NCBI GenBank assembly: GCA_947453965.1 | Contig: CANGIQ010000001.1 | Location: 116,060-180,059, forward strand | DNA: 64,000 nt | DNA from: Comamonadaceae bacterium | Lineage (GTDB): Bacteria > Pseudomonadota > Gammaproteobacteria > Burkholderiales > Burkholderiaceae_C | Reading direction: 5' to 3' | Part shown: positions 9,361-17,676 of the stretch, one piece after another | Position numbering within the stretch: position 1 is the stretch's first letter | Layout: each line of letters opens with the position of its first letter | Notes under the pieces: generated by a model | Databases searched by the model: none | What the model was told of the DNA's origin: nothing | Seen by the model: only the letters and a program-made list of their open reading frames with translations | Program-made: the position numbers and the translations under genes

Positions 9361-10188
9361 ATGACATCAATTGCATTGTTTGGTGCGGGCGGAAAAATGG
9401 GCGCCCGTTTGTCGAAAAACCTGGTCGGCTCACGCTACCAAGTGCGCCACGTCGAAGTGGGCGAGGTCGGGCGCAAGCGCCTGCAAGACGAGCTGGGCAT
9501 CAGCTGCTGCTCGGTCGAAGACGCCTTGAAAGACGTGGACGTGGTGATCTTGGCGGTGCCCGACACCCTGATTGGCAAGCTCGCGGCCGACATTGCTCCT
9601 CAACTCAAAGCCGGCACCATGGTGATGACCTTGGACGCGGCTGCACCGTTTGCTGGACATTTGCCCAAGCGCCCCGACCTGACCTACTTTGTGGCTCATC
9701 CTTGCCACCCCAGCATCTTCAGCCCCGAAGTGCACACCGCTGGCGCGCCCGATTACTTTGGTGGCGTGACCGCTGCGCAGTCCATCGTCAGCGCCTTGAT
9801 GCAAGGCCCTGAAGAGGCGTTTGATTTGGGCGAAGACATTGCCAAAACCATTTACCAACCCATCTTGCGTTCTTACCGTGTGACGGTAGAGCAAATGGCT
9901 TTGCTCGAACCCGGTTTGTCTGAAACCGTGTGCGCCACCTTGCTCGATGTGATGCGCGAAGCCATGGACGAAGTGGTCTCACGCGGCGTGCCCGCCGAAG
10001 CCGCACGTGACTTCTTGCTGGGTCACATGACCATCTTGTCGGCTGTGATCTTCAAACAGATTCCAGGCCAGTTCTCGGACGCGTGCAACAAAGCCATCAC
10101 CTTTGGCAAGCCACGTTTGATGCGCGATGACTGGAAGAACATCTTCGATCACCAAGAGATCGCCGACAGCATCGAGCGCATCACCTGA
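9361..10188 (+). CDS. apnO: D-apionate oxidoisomerase-like dehydrogenase (Rossmann + phosphogluconate-dehydrogenase C-terminal-type domain)
   Basis: N-term SIALFGAGGKMGARLSKNL; FVAHPCHPSIFSPE; C-term FKQIPGQFSDACNKAITFGKPRLMRDDWKNIFD; located with RLP and DUF1537 kinase genes as in described D-apionate clusters. Confidence 0.7.
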   Translation: MTSIALFGAGGKMGARLSKNLVGSRYQVRHVEVGEVGRKRLQDELGISCCSVEDALKDVDVVILAVPDTLIGKLAADIAPQLKAGTMVMTLDAAAPFAGHLPKRPDLTYFVAHPCHPSIFSPEVHTAGAPDYFGGVTAAQSIVSALMQGPEEAFDLGEDIAKTIYQPILRSYRVTVEQMALLEPGLSETVCATLLDVMREAMDEVVSRGVPAEAARDFLLGHMTILSAVIFKQIPGQFSDACNKAITFGKPRLMRDDWKNIFDHQEIADSIERIT

Positions 10189-10241
10189 TTTTTTCTCGCG
10201 CTTTTCATAACAACGATTTCACGTTCAATCCAGGAGACCTC

Positions 10242-11222
10242 ATGACATTTCAAAAGACAGTGCGTATTGCTTCTATCGCTGGTGCCGCTTTGCTGGCGCT
10301 GGGTTCAGTCAGTGCTCAAACCGTGTTGAAAATTGGTTACACGCCCGCGGCAACCTCGCACTACGGTGTAGGCTCGACCGTGCTGTGCGACGAAATCGAA
10401 AAAGGCACCCAAGGTCGCTACAAATGTCAGCAGTTCCCCAGCGGTTCGCTGGGTGGTGAACGTGAAATGATCGAAGCCGTGCAACTGGGCACGCTCGACA
10501 TCGTGAATACCTCCACTGGCCCCGTGGGCAACTTTGTGCCTGAGGTCAAGATCGTTGACATTCCTTTCTTGTTCCGCGACTACGACCACGCCCGCAAGTA
10601 CTTTGACGGCCCCAATGGCCAAGAGTTGTTGACCAAGTTCCCTGCCAAAGGCTTGGTGGCTTTGGCTTGGACCGAAAACGGCTTCCGCCACATGACCAAC
10701 AGCAAGCGCGCTATCGTCAAACCCGAAGATGCTGCGGGCTTGAAGATGCGCACCATGGAAAACAAGGTTCACATGGAAGGCTACCGCGCTTTTGGCATTC
10801 AACCTACACCGATGGCATTCCCCGAAGTGTTTGGTGCTTTGCAGCAAGGCACGGTCGACGGTCAAGAAAACCCCATTCCTGTGATCTTGGCGTCGAAGTT
10901 CTCGCAAGTGCAAAAACATCTGTCCTTGACTGGCCACGTGTATTCACCGGCCTTGTTCTTGACCTCACCCCGCGTGATGAACAAGCTCAGCGACGCCGAC
11001 AAAAAGGTGTTCTACGAAGCGGCCAAAAAAGCCAACATCGCACAACGCCAAAAGGTCAATGAAGACGAAGCCAACGGCATTGCCCAGTTGGAAAAAGAAG
11101 GCATGACCGTGATTCGTAAAGTCGATGGCGTGGCCTTCCGCGAAGCTTTGCGCGCCACCTATGTGAACTACTCGAAAGAGTTTGGCGCTGACAACATCCG
11201 CAAAATTCAAGAATACAAATAA
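10242..11222 (+). CDS. TRAP transporter substrate-binding protein (DctP family)
   Basis: Signal peptide, FPSGSLGGEREMIEAVQLGTLDIVNTSTGPVGNFVPEVKIVDIPFLFRDYDHA, FGALQQGTVDGQENPIPVI. Confidence 0.9.
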   Translation: MTFQKTVRIASIAGAALLALGSVSAQTVLKIGYTPAATSHYGVGSTVLCDEIEKGTQGRYKCQQFPSGSLGGEREMIEAVQLGTLDIVNTSTGPVGNFVPEVKIVDIPFLFRDYDHARKYFDGPNGQELLTKFPAKGLVALAWTENGFRHMTNSKRAIVKPEDAAGLKMRTMENKVHMEGYRAFGIQPTPMAFPEVFGALQQGTVDGQENPIPVILASKFSQVQKHLSLTGHVYSPALFLTSPRVMNKLSDADKKVFYEAAKKANIAQRQKVNEDEANGIAQLEKEGMTVIRKVDGVAFREALRATYVNYSKEFGADNIRKIQEYK

Positions 11223-11236
11223 AGCGATGCGCCTGC

Positions 11237-11275
11237 AAAAGACGGCTCTCACATCCTGAGGCCGTCTTTTTTATT
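11237..11275 (+). terminator. Rho-independent terminator between TRAP receptor and RLP gene
   Basis: AAAAGACGGC ... GCCGTCTTTTTTATTT: 10-bp perfect stem with T-run. Confidence 0.85.
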
Positions 11276-11290
11276 TCAGAAAGTGTTGAG

Positions 11291-12532
11291 ATGACCGAGA
11301 GAATTTACGCGCGTTACTGGTTGGAAACAGGTGACGACCCCCAGCGTGCCGCCGAGGTGATTGCGGGCGAACAGTCCAGCGGCACCTTTTTGAAGTTGGC
11401 CACCGAGACGCCCGCTTTGAAAGAGCGTTCGGGCGCGCGGGTGGAGTCCTTGCAGGTGATTGAGACCGTGGGCGAGCCCAGCTTGCCCGGTGGCATGAAG
11501 TCCAGCACCTACACGCGTTGTTTGCTCGAGTTGTCCTGGCCCTTGGAAAACCTCGGGCCTTGCCTGCCCACCTTGATGGCCACGGTGGCAGGCAATTTGT
11601 TTGAGCTGGCGCAGGTCTCGGGCCTGCGTTTGCTGGATTTGAAATTACCGCCTGCATTTGCCAAAGCCTATCCAGGCCCAGCCTTTGGCATGGCCGGCAC
11701 ACGCCGCTTGAGCGGTGTGGCCAAGGGTCCGCTGATTGGCACCATCATCAAACCCAGCGTGGGTTTGAGTGTGGCCGAAACAGCCCAACAAGTGCAGCTC
11801 TTGGTCGACGGTGGCATTGACTTCATCAAAGACGATGAATTGCAAGCTGATGGCAGCTACTGTCCGTTCGATCAACGTGTCGAAGCGGTGATGCGTGTGG
11901 TCAACGAGGCCAGACAAAAACTGGGACGCCAAGTGATGGTGGCCTTCAACATCACCGGTGACCTGGACCAAATGAAACGCCGCCACGATTGGGTGCTTGA
12001 AAACCAAGGCACCTGTGTGATGGTGTGTTTGAACTCTATAGGCTTGACCGGCTTGACTGCCTTGCGGCAGCACAGCACCTTGCCTATCCATGCGCACCGG
12101 GCCGGTTGGGGTTATTTGAGCCGCAGCCCCTATGTGGGTTGGGACTTTGCCGCGTGGCAACAAATTTGGCGCCTGGCGGGTGTGGACCATTTGCATGTGA
12201 ATGGCTTGCGCAACAAATTCAGCGAACCCGATGAGGTGGTGATTGCTGCCGCGCGTTCGGTGATCAACCCCTTGTTTGAACACGCCCCTATGCATGCCGT
12301 GCCTGTGTTCAGTTCGGCCCAAACGGGCTTGCAAGCCCATGACACCTATGCCGCGTTGGGCAATGCCGATTTGATTTGCACCGCCGGTGGCGGCATTTTT
12401 GGTCACCCCGATGGCGTGGCTTCTGGCGTGACGGCCTTGCGCCAAGCGTGGGAAGCGGCCGAGGCTGGCATTGACTTGGCCAGCTACGCCAAAGACCGTC
12501 CTGCCTTGCAACGCGCCTTGACCTTTTGGTGA
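11291..12532 (+). CDS. oiaX: RuBisCO-like protein (large-subunit family), 3-oxo-isoapionate-4-phosphate-acting OiaX-like
   Basis: GTIIKPSVGLS, GGIDFIKDDELQ (carbamate-Lys motif), IHAHRAGWGYLSR, HLHVNGLRNKFSE, TAGGGIFGHPDG. Confidence 0.8.
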   Translation: MTERIYARYWLETGDDPQRAAEVIAGEQSSGTFLKLATETPALKERSGARVESLQVIETVGEPSLPGGMKSSTYTRCLLELSWPLENLGPCLPTLMATVAGNLFELAQVSGLRLLDLKLPPAFAKAYPGPAFGMAGTRRLSGVAKGPLIGTIIKPSVGLSVAETAQQVQLLVDGGIDFIKDDELQADGSYCPFDQRVEAVMRVVNEARQKLGRQVMVAFNITGDLDQMKRRHDWVLENQGTCVMVCLNSIGLTGLTALRQHSTLPIHAHRAGWGYLSRSPYVGWDFAAWQQIWRLAGVDHLHVNGLRNKFSEPDEVVIAAARSVINPLFEHAPMHAVPVFSSAQTGLQAHDTYAALGNADLICTAGGGIFGHPDGVASGVTALRQAWEAAEAGIDLASYAKDRPALQRALTFW

Positions 12533-12537
12533 ACTCC

Positions 12538-13923
12538 ATGAGCACTTTTCAAAGCCCAACTCCCGCATGGCCCGAAGGGCTGTTGCTCAGCTATTACGGT
12601 GACGACTTCACCGGCTCCACCGATGTGATGGAAGCCTTCACCGCCGCCGGTGTGCCCACGGTGTTGTTTTTGGATTTGCCGCGCATAGAAGACCTGGCGC
12701 GCTTTGGCCATATGCGATGCATTGGTTTGGCGGGTCAGTCGCGCGGTAAAAGTCCCGAGTGGATGCAGCGCGAACTCCCTGCGGTGTTTGAACGCTTGCA
12801 CGACTTGGGCGCACCCGTCTTGCAATACAAAGTCTGCTCCACCTTTGACTCATCGCCCAGCGTGGGCTCGATTGGGCAGGCGATTGACTTAGGGGTCAAA
12901 ACCTCGGCCTCGACGTGGTCGCCCATGGTGGTGGGCGCGCCACGGCTCAAGCGTTACCAAGTGTTTGGCCATCTGTTTGCAGCGGCCAATGGCGCGGTGC
13001 ACCGCATTGATCGCCATCCCACCATGTCGCGTCATCCCGTCACGCCCATGCAAGAAGGGGATTTGCGCGTGCACTTGGCCGCGCAAACCCAGCGCCGCAT
13101 TGAACTGATTGATTTGGCCGAACTCTCTGAAGGGGCGGGGCAAGCACGTTGCACTGCTTTGCAAGGCGACGACCAGCCCGTGGTGATGATTGATGTGGCC
13201 GACACGGCCAGCCAGATCGAAGCCGGCCGTTTGGTGTGGGAAAACCGTGGCGCGGGTGTGTTCAGTGCCTCATCGTCGGGCTTGCAATACGCCTTGGCCG
13301 CTTATTGGCGCGCCCAGGGTTTGATTCCGGCTACACCGAGTTTGCCCGTGGCCAGTGAGGTGCCGTGCATCGCGGTGGTGAGTGGCAGCTGCTCGCCCAT
13401 GAGTGCAGCGCAAATTCAGTGGGCACGCGCCAATGGTTTTGCCACCGAGCGCTTGGACATTGCCAAGTGTTTGGACCCGCAACACGCCGAGGCAGAAATC
13501 GCCCGCTTGGTGCAGGGTGCCTTGGCGTCGATTGCGCAAAAAATTTCGCCCATCGTGTTTTCTGCTGAAGGACCTGACGATCCGTCAGTCTTGAACTTTG
13601 ATGCCACGGCTGCGGCCGCCAACATGAGCAAGAGCGACGCTGCAGCGCGTGTGGGCCATGTGCTGGCCGAGATCATGCGCCAAGTGCTGGATGGCTCAAA
13701 CATTCGCCGCATTGTGGTTGCTGGCGGTGACAGCTCGGGCGCGGTGGGCAGTCACTTGGGCATTCGTGCCTTGACGGTGGAGGCGGGCATGGCGCCCGGC
13801 GTGCCGTTGTGCCGTGCGTGGTCGGATGACCCGCAACGCGATGGCTTAGAAGTCGCGTTGAAAGGCGGGCAATTGGGTGGGCCGAGTTTTTACGGCCAAG
13901 TGCGTTCCGGCCAATTTGCGTGA
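12538..13923 (+). CDS. oiaK: Four-carbon acid sugar kinase family (DUF1537) protein, OiaK-like
   Basis: LLLSYYGDDFTGSTDVMEAF N-term; C-term VAGGDSSGAVGSHLGIRALTVEAGMAPGVPLCRAWSDD; follows RLP gene directly. Confidence 0.78.
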   Translation: MSTFQSPTPAWPEGLLLSYYGDDFTGSTDVMEAFTAAGVPTVLFLDLPRIEDLARFGHMRCIGLAGQSRGKSPEWMQRELPAVFERLHDLGAPVLQYKVCSTFDSSPSVGSIGQAIDLGVKTSASTWSPMVVGAPRLKRYQVFGHLFAAANGAVHRIDRHPTMSRHPVTPMQEGDLRVHLAAQTQRRIELIDLAELSEGAGQARCTALQGDDQPVVMIDVADTASQIEAGRLVWENRGAGVFSASSSGLQYALAAYWRAQGLIPATPSLPVASEVPCIAVVSGSCSPMSAAQIQWARANGFATERLDIAKCLDPQHAEAEIARLVQGALASIAQKISPIVFSAEGPDDPSVLNFDATAAAANMSKSDAAARVGHVLAEIMRQVLDGSNIRRIVVAGGDSSGAVGSHLGIRALTVEAGMAPGVPLCRAWSDDPQRDGLEVALKGGQLGGPSFYGQVRSGQFA

Positions 13924-13938
13924 TGGTAGATTCATGTC

Positions 13939-14646
13939 ATGACTGCTGAACCCATCCAAAGACGAAAGCTCTACCAGGAAGTTCTGGATCGGCTCATGCA
14001 ACGCATTGAGTCCGGTGAGATTGGTCCTGGCGACCAACTGCCTTCTGAGCGTGAGTTGATGGAGGTCTATGGCGTGGGCCGTGTCGCCGTGCGCGAAGCC
14101 ATGCAAGAGCTGGCGCGCTCAGGCATTGTTGAAATCTCGCATGGCGAGCGGGCCAGGGTGGTGGTGCCCACAGCGCATTTGTTGATCGACCAAATTGCAG
14201 GCGGTGCACGTCATTTGATGCGTATGCAGCCTGAAACGCTGGATCATCTCAAAGAAGCGCGCTTGTTTTTAGAGCTGGGCATGGTCAAGCTGGCGGCTGA
14301 AAAAGCCACGCCTGAGGATGTGGAGCGCTTGCAGGCACGGCAGGCCGATCACCGTGCGTCAATGGTCAATCTTGACCAGTTCATGAAGCAAGACATGTAC
14401 TTTCACCGCGAGATTGCGCGTATCAGCGGTAACCCGATTTTCCCGGCCATTGTGGAAGCGATGTTTGGTTGGGCCAGTGCGTATTACCAATCGATTGTGC
14501 GGGCCCCAGGTGCCGAAGAACTGACTTTGGCAGAGCACCAAAAAATCATCGATGCGATTGCGGCGCACGATGCACCTGCGGCCGTCAAAGCCATGAGCGA
14601 CCACCTGACCCGTGCCAGCGATTTGTACCGACAGGCCAACCTCTAA
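13939..14646 (+). CDS. GntR family transcriptional regulator (FadR/FCD subfamily)
   Basis: LYQEVLDRLMQRIESGEIGPGDQLPSERELMEVYGVGRVAVREAMQEL plus FCD-like domain. Confidence 0.9.
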   Translation: MTAEPIQRRKLYQEVLDRLMQRIESGEIGPGDQLPSERELMEVYGVGRVAVREAMQELARSGIVEISHGERARVVVPTAHLLIDQIAGGARHLMRMQPETLDHLKEARLFLELGMVKLAAEKATPEDVERLQARQADHRASMVNLDQFMKQDMYFHREIARISGNPIFPAIVEAMFGWASAYYQSIVRAPGAEELTLAEHQKIIDAIAAHDAPAAVKAMSDHLTRASDLYRQANL

Positions 14647-14650
14647 GCTT

Positions 14651-14668
14651 GGCTTGCGTCTTCAAGCC
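14651..14668. terminator. Weak hairpin between convergent genes
   Basis: GGCTTG-N6-CAAGCC, no clear T-run. Confidence 0.25.
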
Positions 14669-14672
14669 TGAA

Positions 14673-15644
14673 TCATTCGGCCTTCACATCGGCCGCTTTG
14701 ATCACCTTGCCCCAGCGTTCATATTCCGATTGGATGTAACCAGCAAACTCAGCTGGCGATTTGCTGGGATGCACCGTGGCACCGATGGCCGCAAACTTGT
14801 CTTGCACCTCCTTGGTGTTCAAGCCCTTGGCAATGGCCGCATGCATTTTTTGAAGGATGGCCGGGGGCACACCAGCGGGCGCACCCAAACCAAACCAGGG
14901 TGAGACCACCAAGCCTGGGTAGCCCGACTCTTTGGCTGTCGGCACGTTGGGCAGTTGCGGTGAACGCTTGTCAGACAGAACGGCCAGAGCCTTGATGCGA
15001 TCGGCCTTGAGCTGCGGCAGAGCCACCACCAAAGAGCTTTGAAAATCCAGCAGCGTGGAGCCGCCGATCAAATCTTGAATTTGCTGCGTGGCGCCTTTGT
15101 AGGGCACATGGTTGAGTTGGGTGCCTGATTGCATTTGAAACAACTCTGCGGCCAAGTGCGGCACCGTGGCCACGCCGGGTGTGCCATAGGCGAGCTTCTC
15201 GGGATTGGCTTTGGCATAGCTGGTCAATTCAGCCAAGGTGTTGAACGGTGCGTTGTTGTTGGCCACGATGATGGGCGTCATGGCCACCATATTGCTGATG
15301 GGCGCAAAGTCTTTGAAGGTGTCAAACGGTGCATTGCCCAGATGCGGCGCAATCGACACCGTGATCACCAGCAAGCCAATGGTGTAGCCGTCTGCCGGTG
15401 ATTTAGCCAACACGCTGTGACCCAACACACCGTTGCCGCCCGGGCGGTTTTCCACCACGACGGGTTGTTTGAACTCTTCGCGCAAGATGTTGGCGGCTTC
15501 ACGACCGACCAAGTCGGTGGGGCCACCCGCAGGGAAGGGCACGATCAGCTTGATGGGTTTGTTGGGCCAGTCTTGCACTTGTGCTTGCGAGGCCAGAGGC
15601 GCCAAGCAAAGGCCAATGATCAGGCTGCGTAAAAGTTTGTTCAT
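14673..15644 (-). CDS. Tripartite tricarboxylate transporter (Bug/TctC) substrate-binding protein
   Basis: Signal peptide then WPNKPIKLIVPFPAGGPTDLVGR; VVENRPGGNGVLG; start refined to ATG 15644. Confidence 0.93.
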   Translation of the reverse strand: MNKLLRSLIIGLCLAPLASQAQVQDWPNKPIKLIVPFPAGGPTDLVGREAANILREEFKQPVVVENRPGGNGVLGHSVLAKSPADGYTIGLLVITVSIAPHLGNAPFDTFKDFAPISNMVAMTPIIVANNNAPFNTLAELTSYAKANPEKLAYGTPGVATVPHLAAELFQMQSGTQLNHVPYKGATQQIQDLIGGSTLLDFQSSLVVALPQLKADRIKALAVLSDKRSPQLPNVPTAKESGYPGLVVSPWFGLGAPAGVPPAILQKMHAAIAKGLNTKEVQDKFAAIGATVHPSKSPAEFAGYIQSEYERWGKVIKAADVKAE

Positions 15645-15817
15645 GGTGTGAGTTACCTCAAAAGAAGTGCATGGCCAAAAAGCACAGGGGCGATTTCTGG
15701 ATGGTAGAGGGTGGCGCTTGAATCTCTGTCGTATCTGTGACCTTGGGCCGCACCGCCATCGTGTCCAATCCGTTTGCCAGAAGATACTGACACAACAACC
15801 CACTCCCAAAGGATGAC

Positions 15818-16636
15818 ATGATGCAAATGACTCAGCTGCTCAAACAAGCGATGACATGCCTGATCGTGGCCGGCGCCATGACAACAGCCAGCGCGCAAGA
15901 AAAACCGTTGGTCAAAGCGTGGGGTGCCACAGCACCGAAGTCGGTGGCCTACATTGGGAACAGTTTTTTCTATTTCAACAACGGCATCGTGTCTAACCTC
16001 AGCCCCATGGTGGCCGAGGGCATGAAGGGCCATCCTTACCGCAGCTCGATGATCACCATCAGCGGTTCAGGCTTTGATTGGCATGATGTGGCGTCGTACT
16101 TTCGACCAGACGGCATTGGCAAGTATTCCTTCGATGCACAAAACAATGTGGTGTTTGAAAAGCCAACGGACAAACTGTTCGAAGCGGCTGTCATGATGGA
16201 TTGCAGCCAATGCCCCATTCACCCCACGCTCAAACCTGTGTTCCATGAGTACGCCAAGAAACACAGCGACACCGTGCGCAAATATGGCTCGACACCCGTC
16301 TTCTTCATGTCATGGGCCTACCAAGATAAGCCTGAGATGACACAGCCTTTGGCCGATGCCTACACGGTGGCAGGCAACGCCAACAACGCCTTGGTGATTC
16401 CTGCGGGCTTGGCCTTTGCCTGCTCTGTTGCGATCAAACCCGAACTCAATTTGTACGCGCCTGACAAACGCCACCCCAGCGTGGCTGGTACGTACCTCGC
16501 CGCTGCGACCACCTATGCGGCGTTGTTCAACAAATCCCCCGTGGGCTTGAAGTTTTCGGCGGGTCTGCCACCCGAGATTGCCGCGCACTTGCAACAAGTC
16601 GCGTGGGACACGGTGCAGCAATACCTGAACCGCTAA
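15818..16636 (+). CDS. Secreted SGNH/GDSL-hydrolase-like protein, function unknown
   Basis: Signal peptide; VAYIGNSFFYFNNGI and DKRHPSVAGTYLAA resemble SGNH blocks I and V. Confidence 0.55.
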   Translation: MMQMTQLLKQAMTCLIVAGAMTTASAQEKPLVKAWGATAPKSVAYIGNSFFYFNNGIVSNLSPMVAEGMKGHPYRSSMITISGSGFDWHDVASYFRPDGIGKYSFDAQNNVVFEKPTDKLFEAAVMMDCSQCPIHPTLKPVFHEYAKKHSDTVRKYGSTPVFFMSWAYQDKPEMTQPLADAYTVAGNANNALVIPAGLAFACSVAIKPELNLYAPDKRHPSVAGTYLAAATTYAALFNKSPVGLKFSAGLPPEIAAHLQQVAWDTVQQYLNR

Positions 16637-17553
16637 GCGGCCAACGATGCAGAGGGACTGAACAGCCTGTGAATGACTTGGCGCAGCCAAACATGGGCCT
16701 GGTCTTTTTGAAACCGTTGGTGCCAAAACAAATGCACATCAATGACGGGTGACTTCATGGGTGTGTCCACATAGCGCACTTTGCCGTGTTGGACAAAGAA
16801 GTCGGCCAAGTCTTTGGGCACGGTGGCGATCAGGTTGGAGGTTTCCACAATGGGCAGCAAGCTCATGAAGTGCGACAGCTCCACCACCACCCGGCGCGTG
16901 ATGCCTTTGCTTTGCAAGAACTGCTCAAACACATGTTCGCGCCCATCGGGTTTGACCACCGCATGTAGAGCCTGGTTGAACTGCGCGAGCGTGAGTTTGG
17001 GTCCCACATCGGGGTGGCCTTTGCGAACCAGGCACACATGGGCGCTGGAGATGAGTTTTTGCTGAAAGAAGCCCGCCTTGTGCAAATCAGGAAAGTAGCC
17101 GATTGCCATTTCTGCCATGCCTGACTCTAGGGCTTGGGCCGCCGCCTGTCTGGGCATGGCCAAGGTTTTGAGGTTGATGTGCGGCGCATGCTGTGCCAAC
17201 TCCGTCAGCAGGCGGGGCAAGAAATTGACCTCGGCAATATCGGGTGTGACCAAGGTGAAGGTGCGACTGCTGCTGGCCGGGTCAAAGCTGGTGGGGCGCA
17301 AGATATCGACTTCAATCGTGCGCACCACCTGCCGAACGCTGGGGCTGAGCATTTGCGCCTTGGGCGTGGGCACCATCTCTGCGCCAGAGCGCACAAACAA
17401 GGGATCGTCAAACAAGCCACGCAAGCGTGAGACCGCAGCACTCATCGCGGGCTGGCTCAAGCGCAAGGCTTCGCCCGCCTTGGTGACGTTGCGGTGTTCG
17501 AGCATGGCGTTGAACACCACGAGCAGGTTTAAATCGACAGAACGTATATCCAT
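16633..17553 (-). CDS. LysR family transcriptional regulator
   Basis: DLNLLVVFNAMLEHRNVTKAGEALRLSQPAMSAAVSRLRGLFDDPLFVRS. Confidence 0.93.
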   Translation of the reverse strand: MDIRSVDLNLLVVFNAMLEHRNVTKAGEALRLSQPAMSAAVSRLRGLFDDPLFVRSGAEMVPTPKAQMLSPSVRQVVRTIEVDILRPTSFDPASSSRTFTLVTPDIAEVNFLPRLLTELAQHAPHINLKTLAMPRQAAAQALESGMAEMAIGYFPDLHKAGFFQQKLISSAHVCLVRKGHPDVGPKLTLAQFNQALHAVVKPDGREHVFEQFLQSKGITRRVVVELSHFMSLLPIVETSNLIATVPKDLADFFVQHGKVRYVDTPMKSPVIDVHLFWHQRFQKDQAHVWLRQVIHRLFSPSASLAA

Positions 17554-17676
17554 GGTGTGAATATTATGTATCCATGAAATTGACTAGATGAAGGCGGAGG
17601 TCGTCCTTAGACTCTTTGACTTAAATCAAATCGCCATGCATGCCGATGTGGCTAAAACAACAAGGGAGACAGACAC

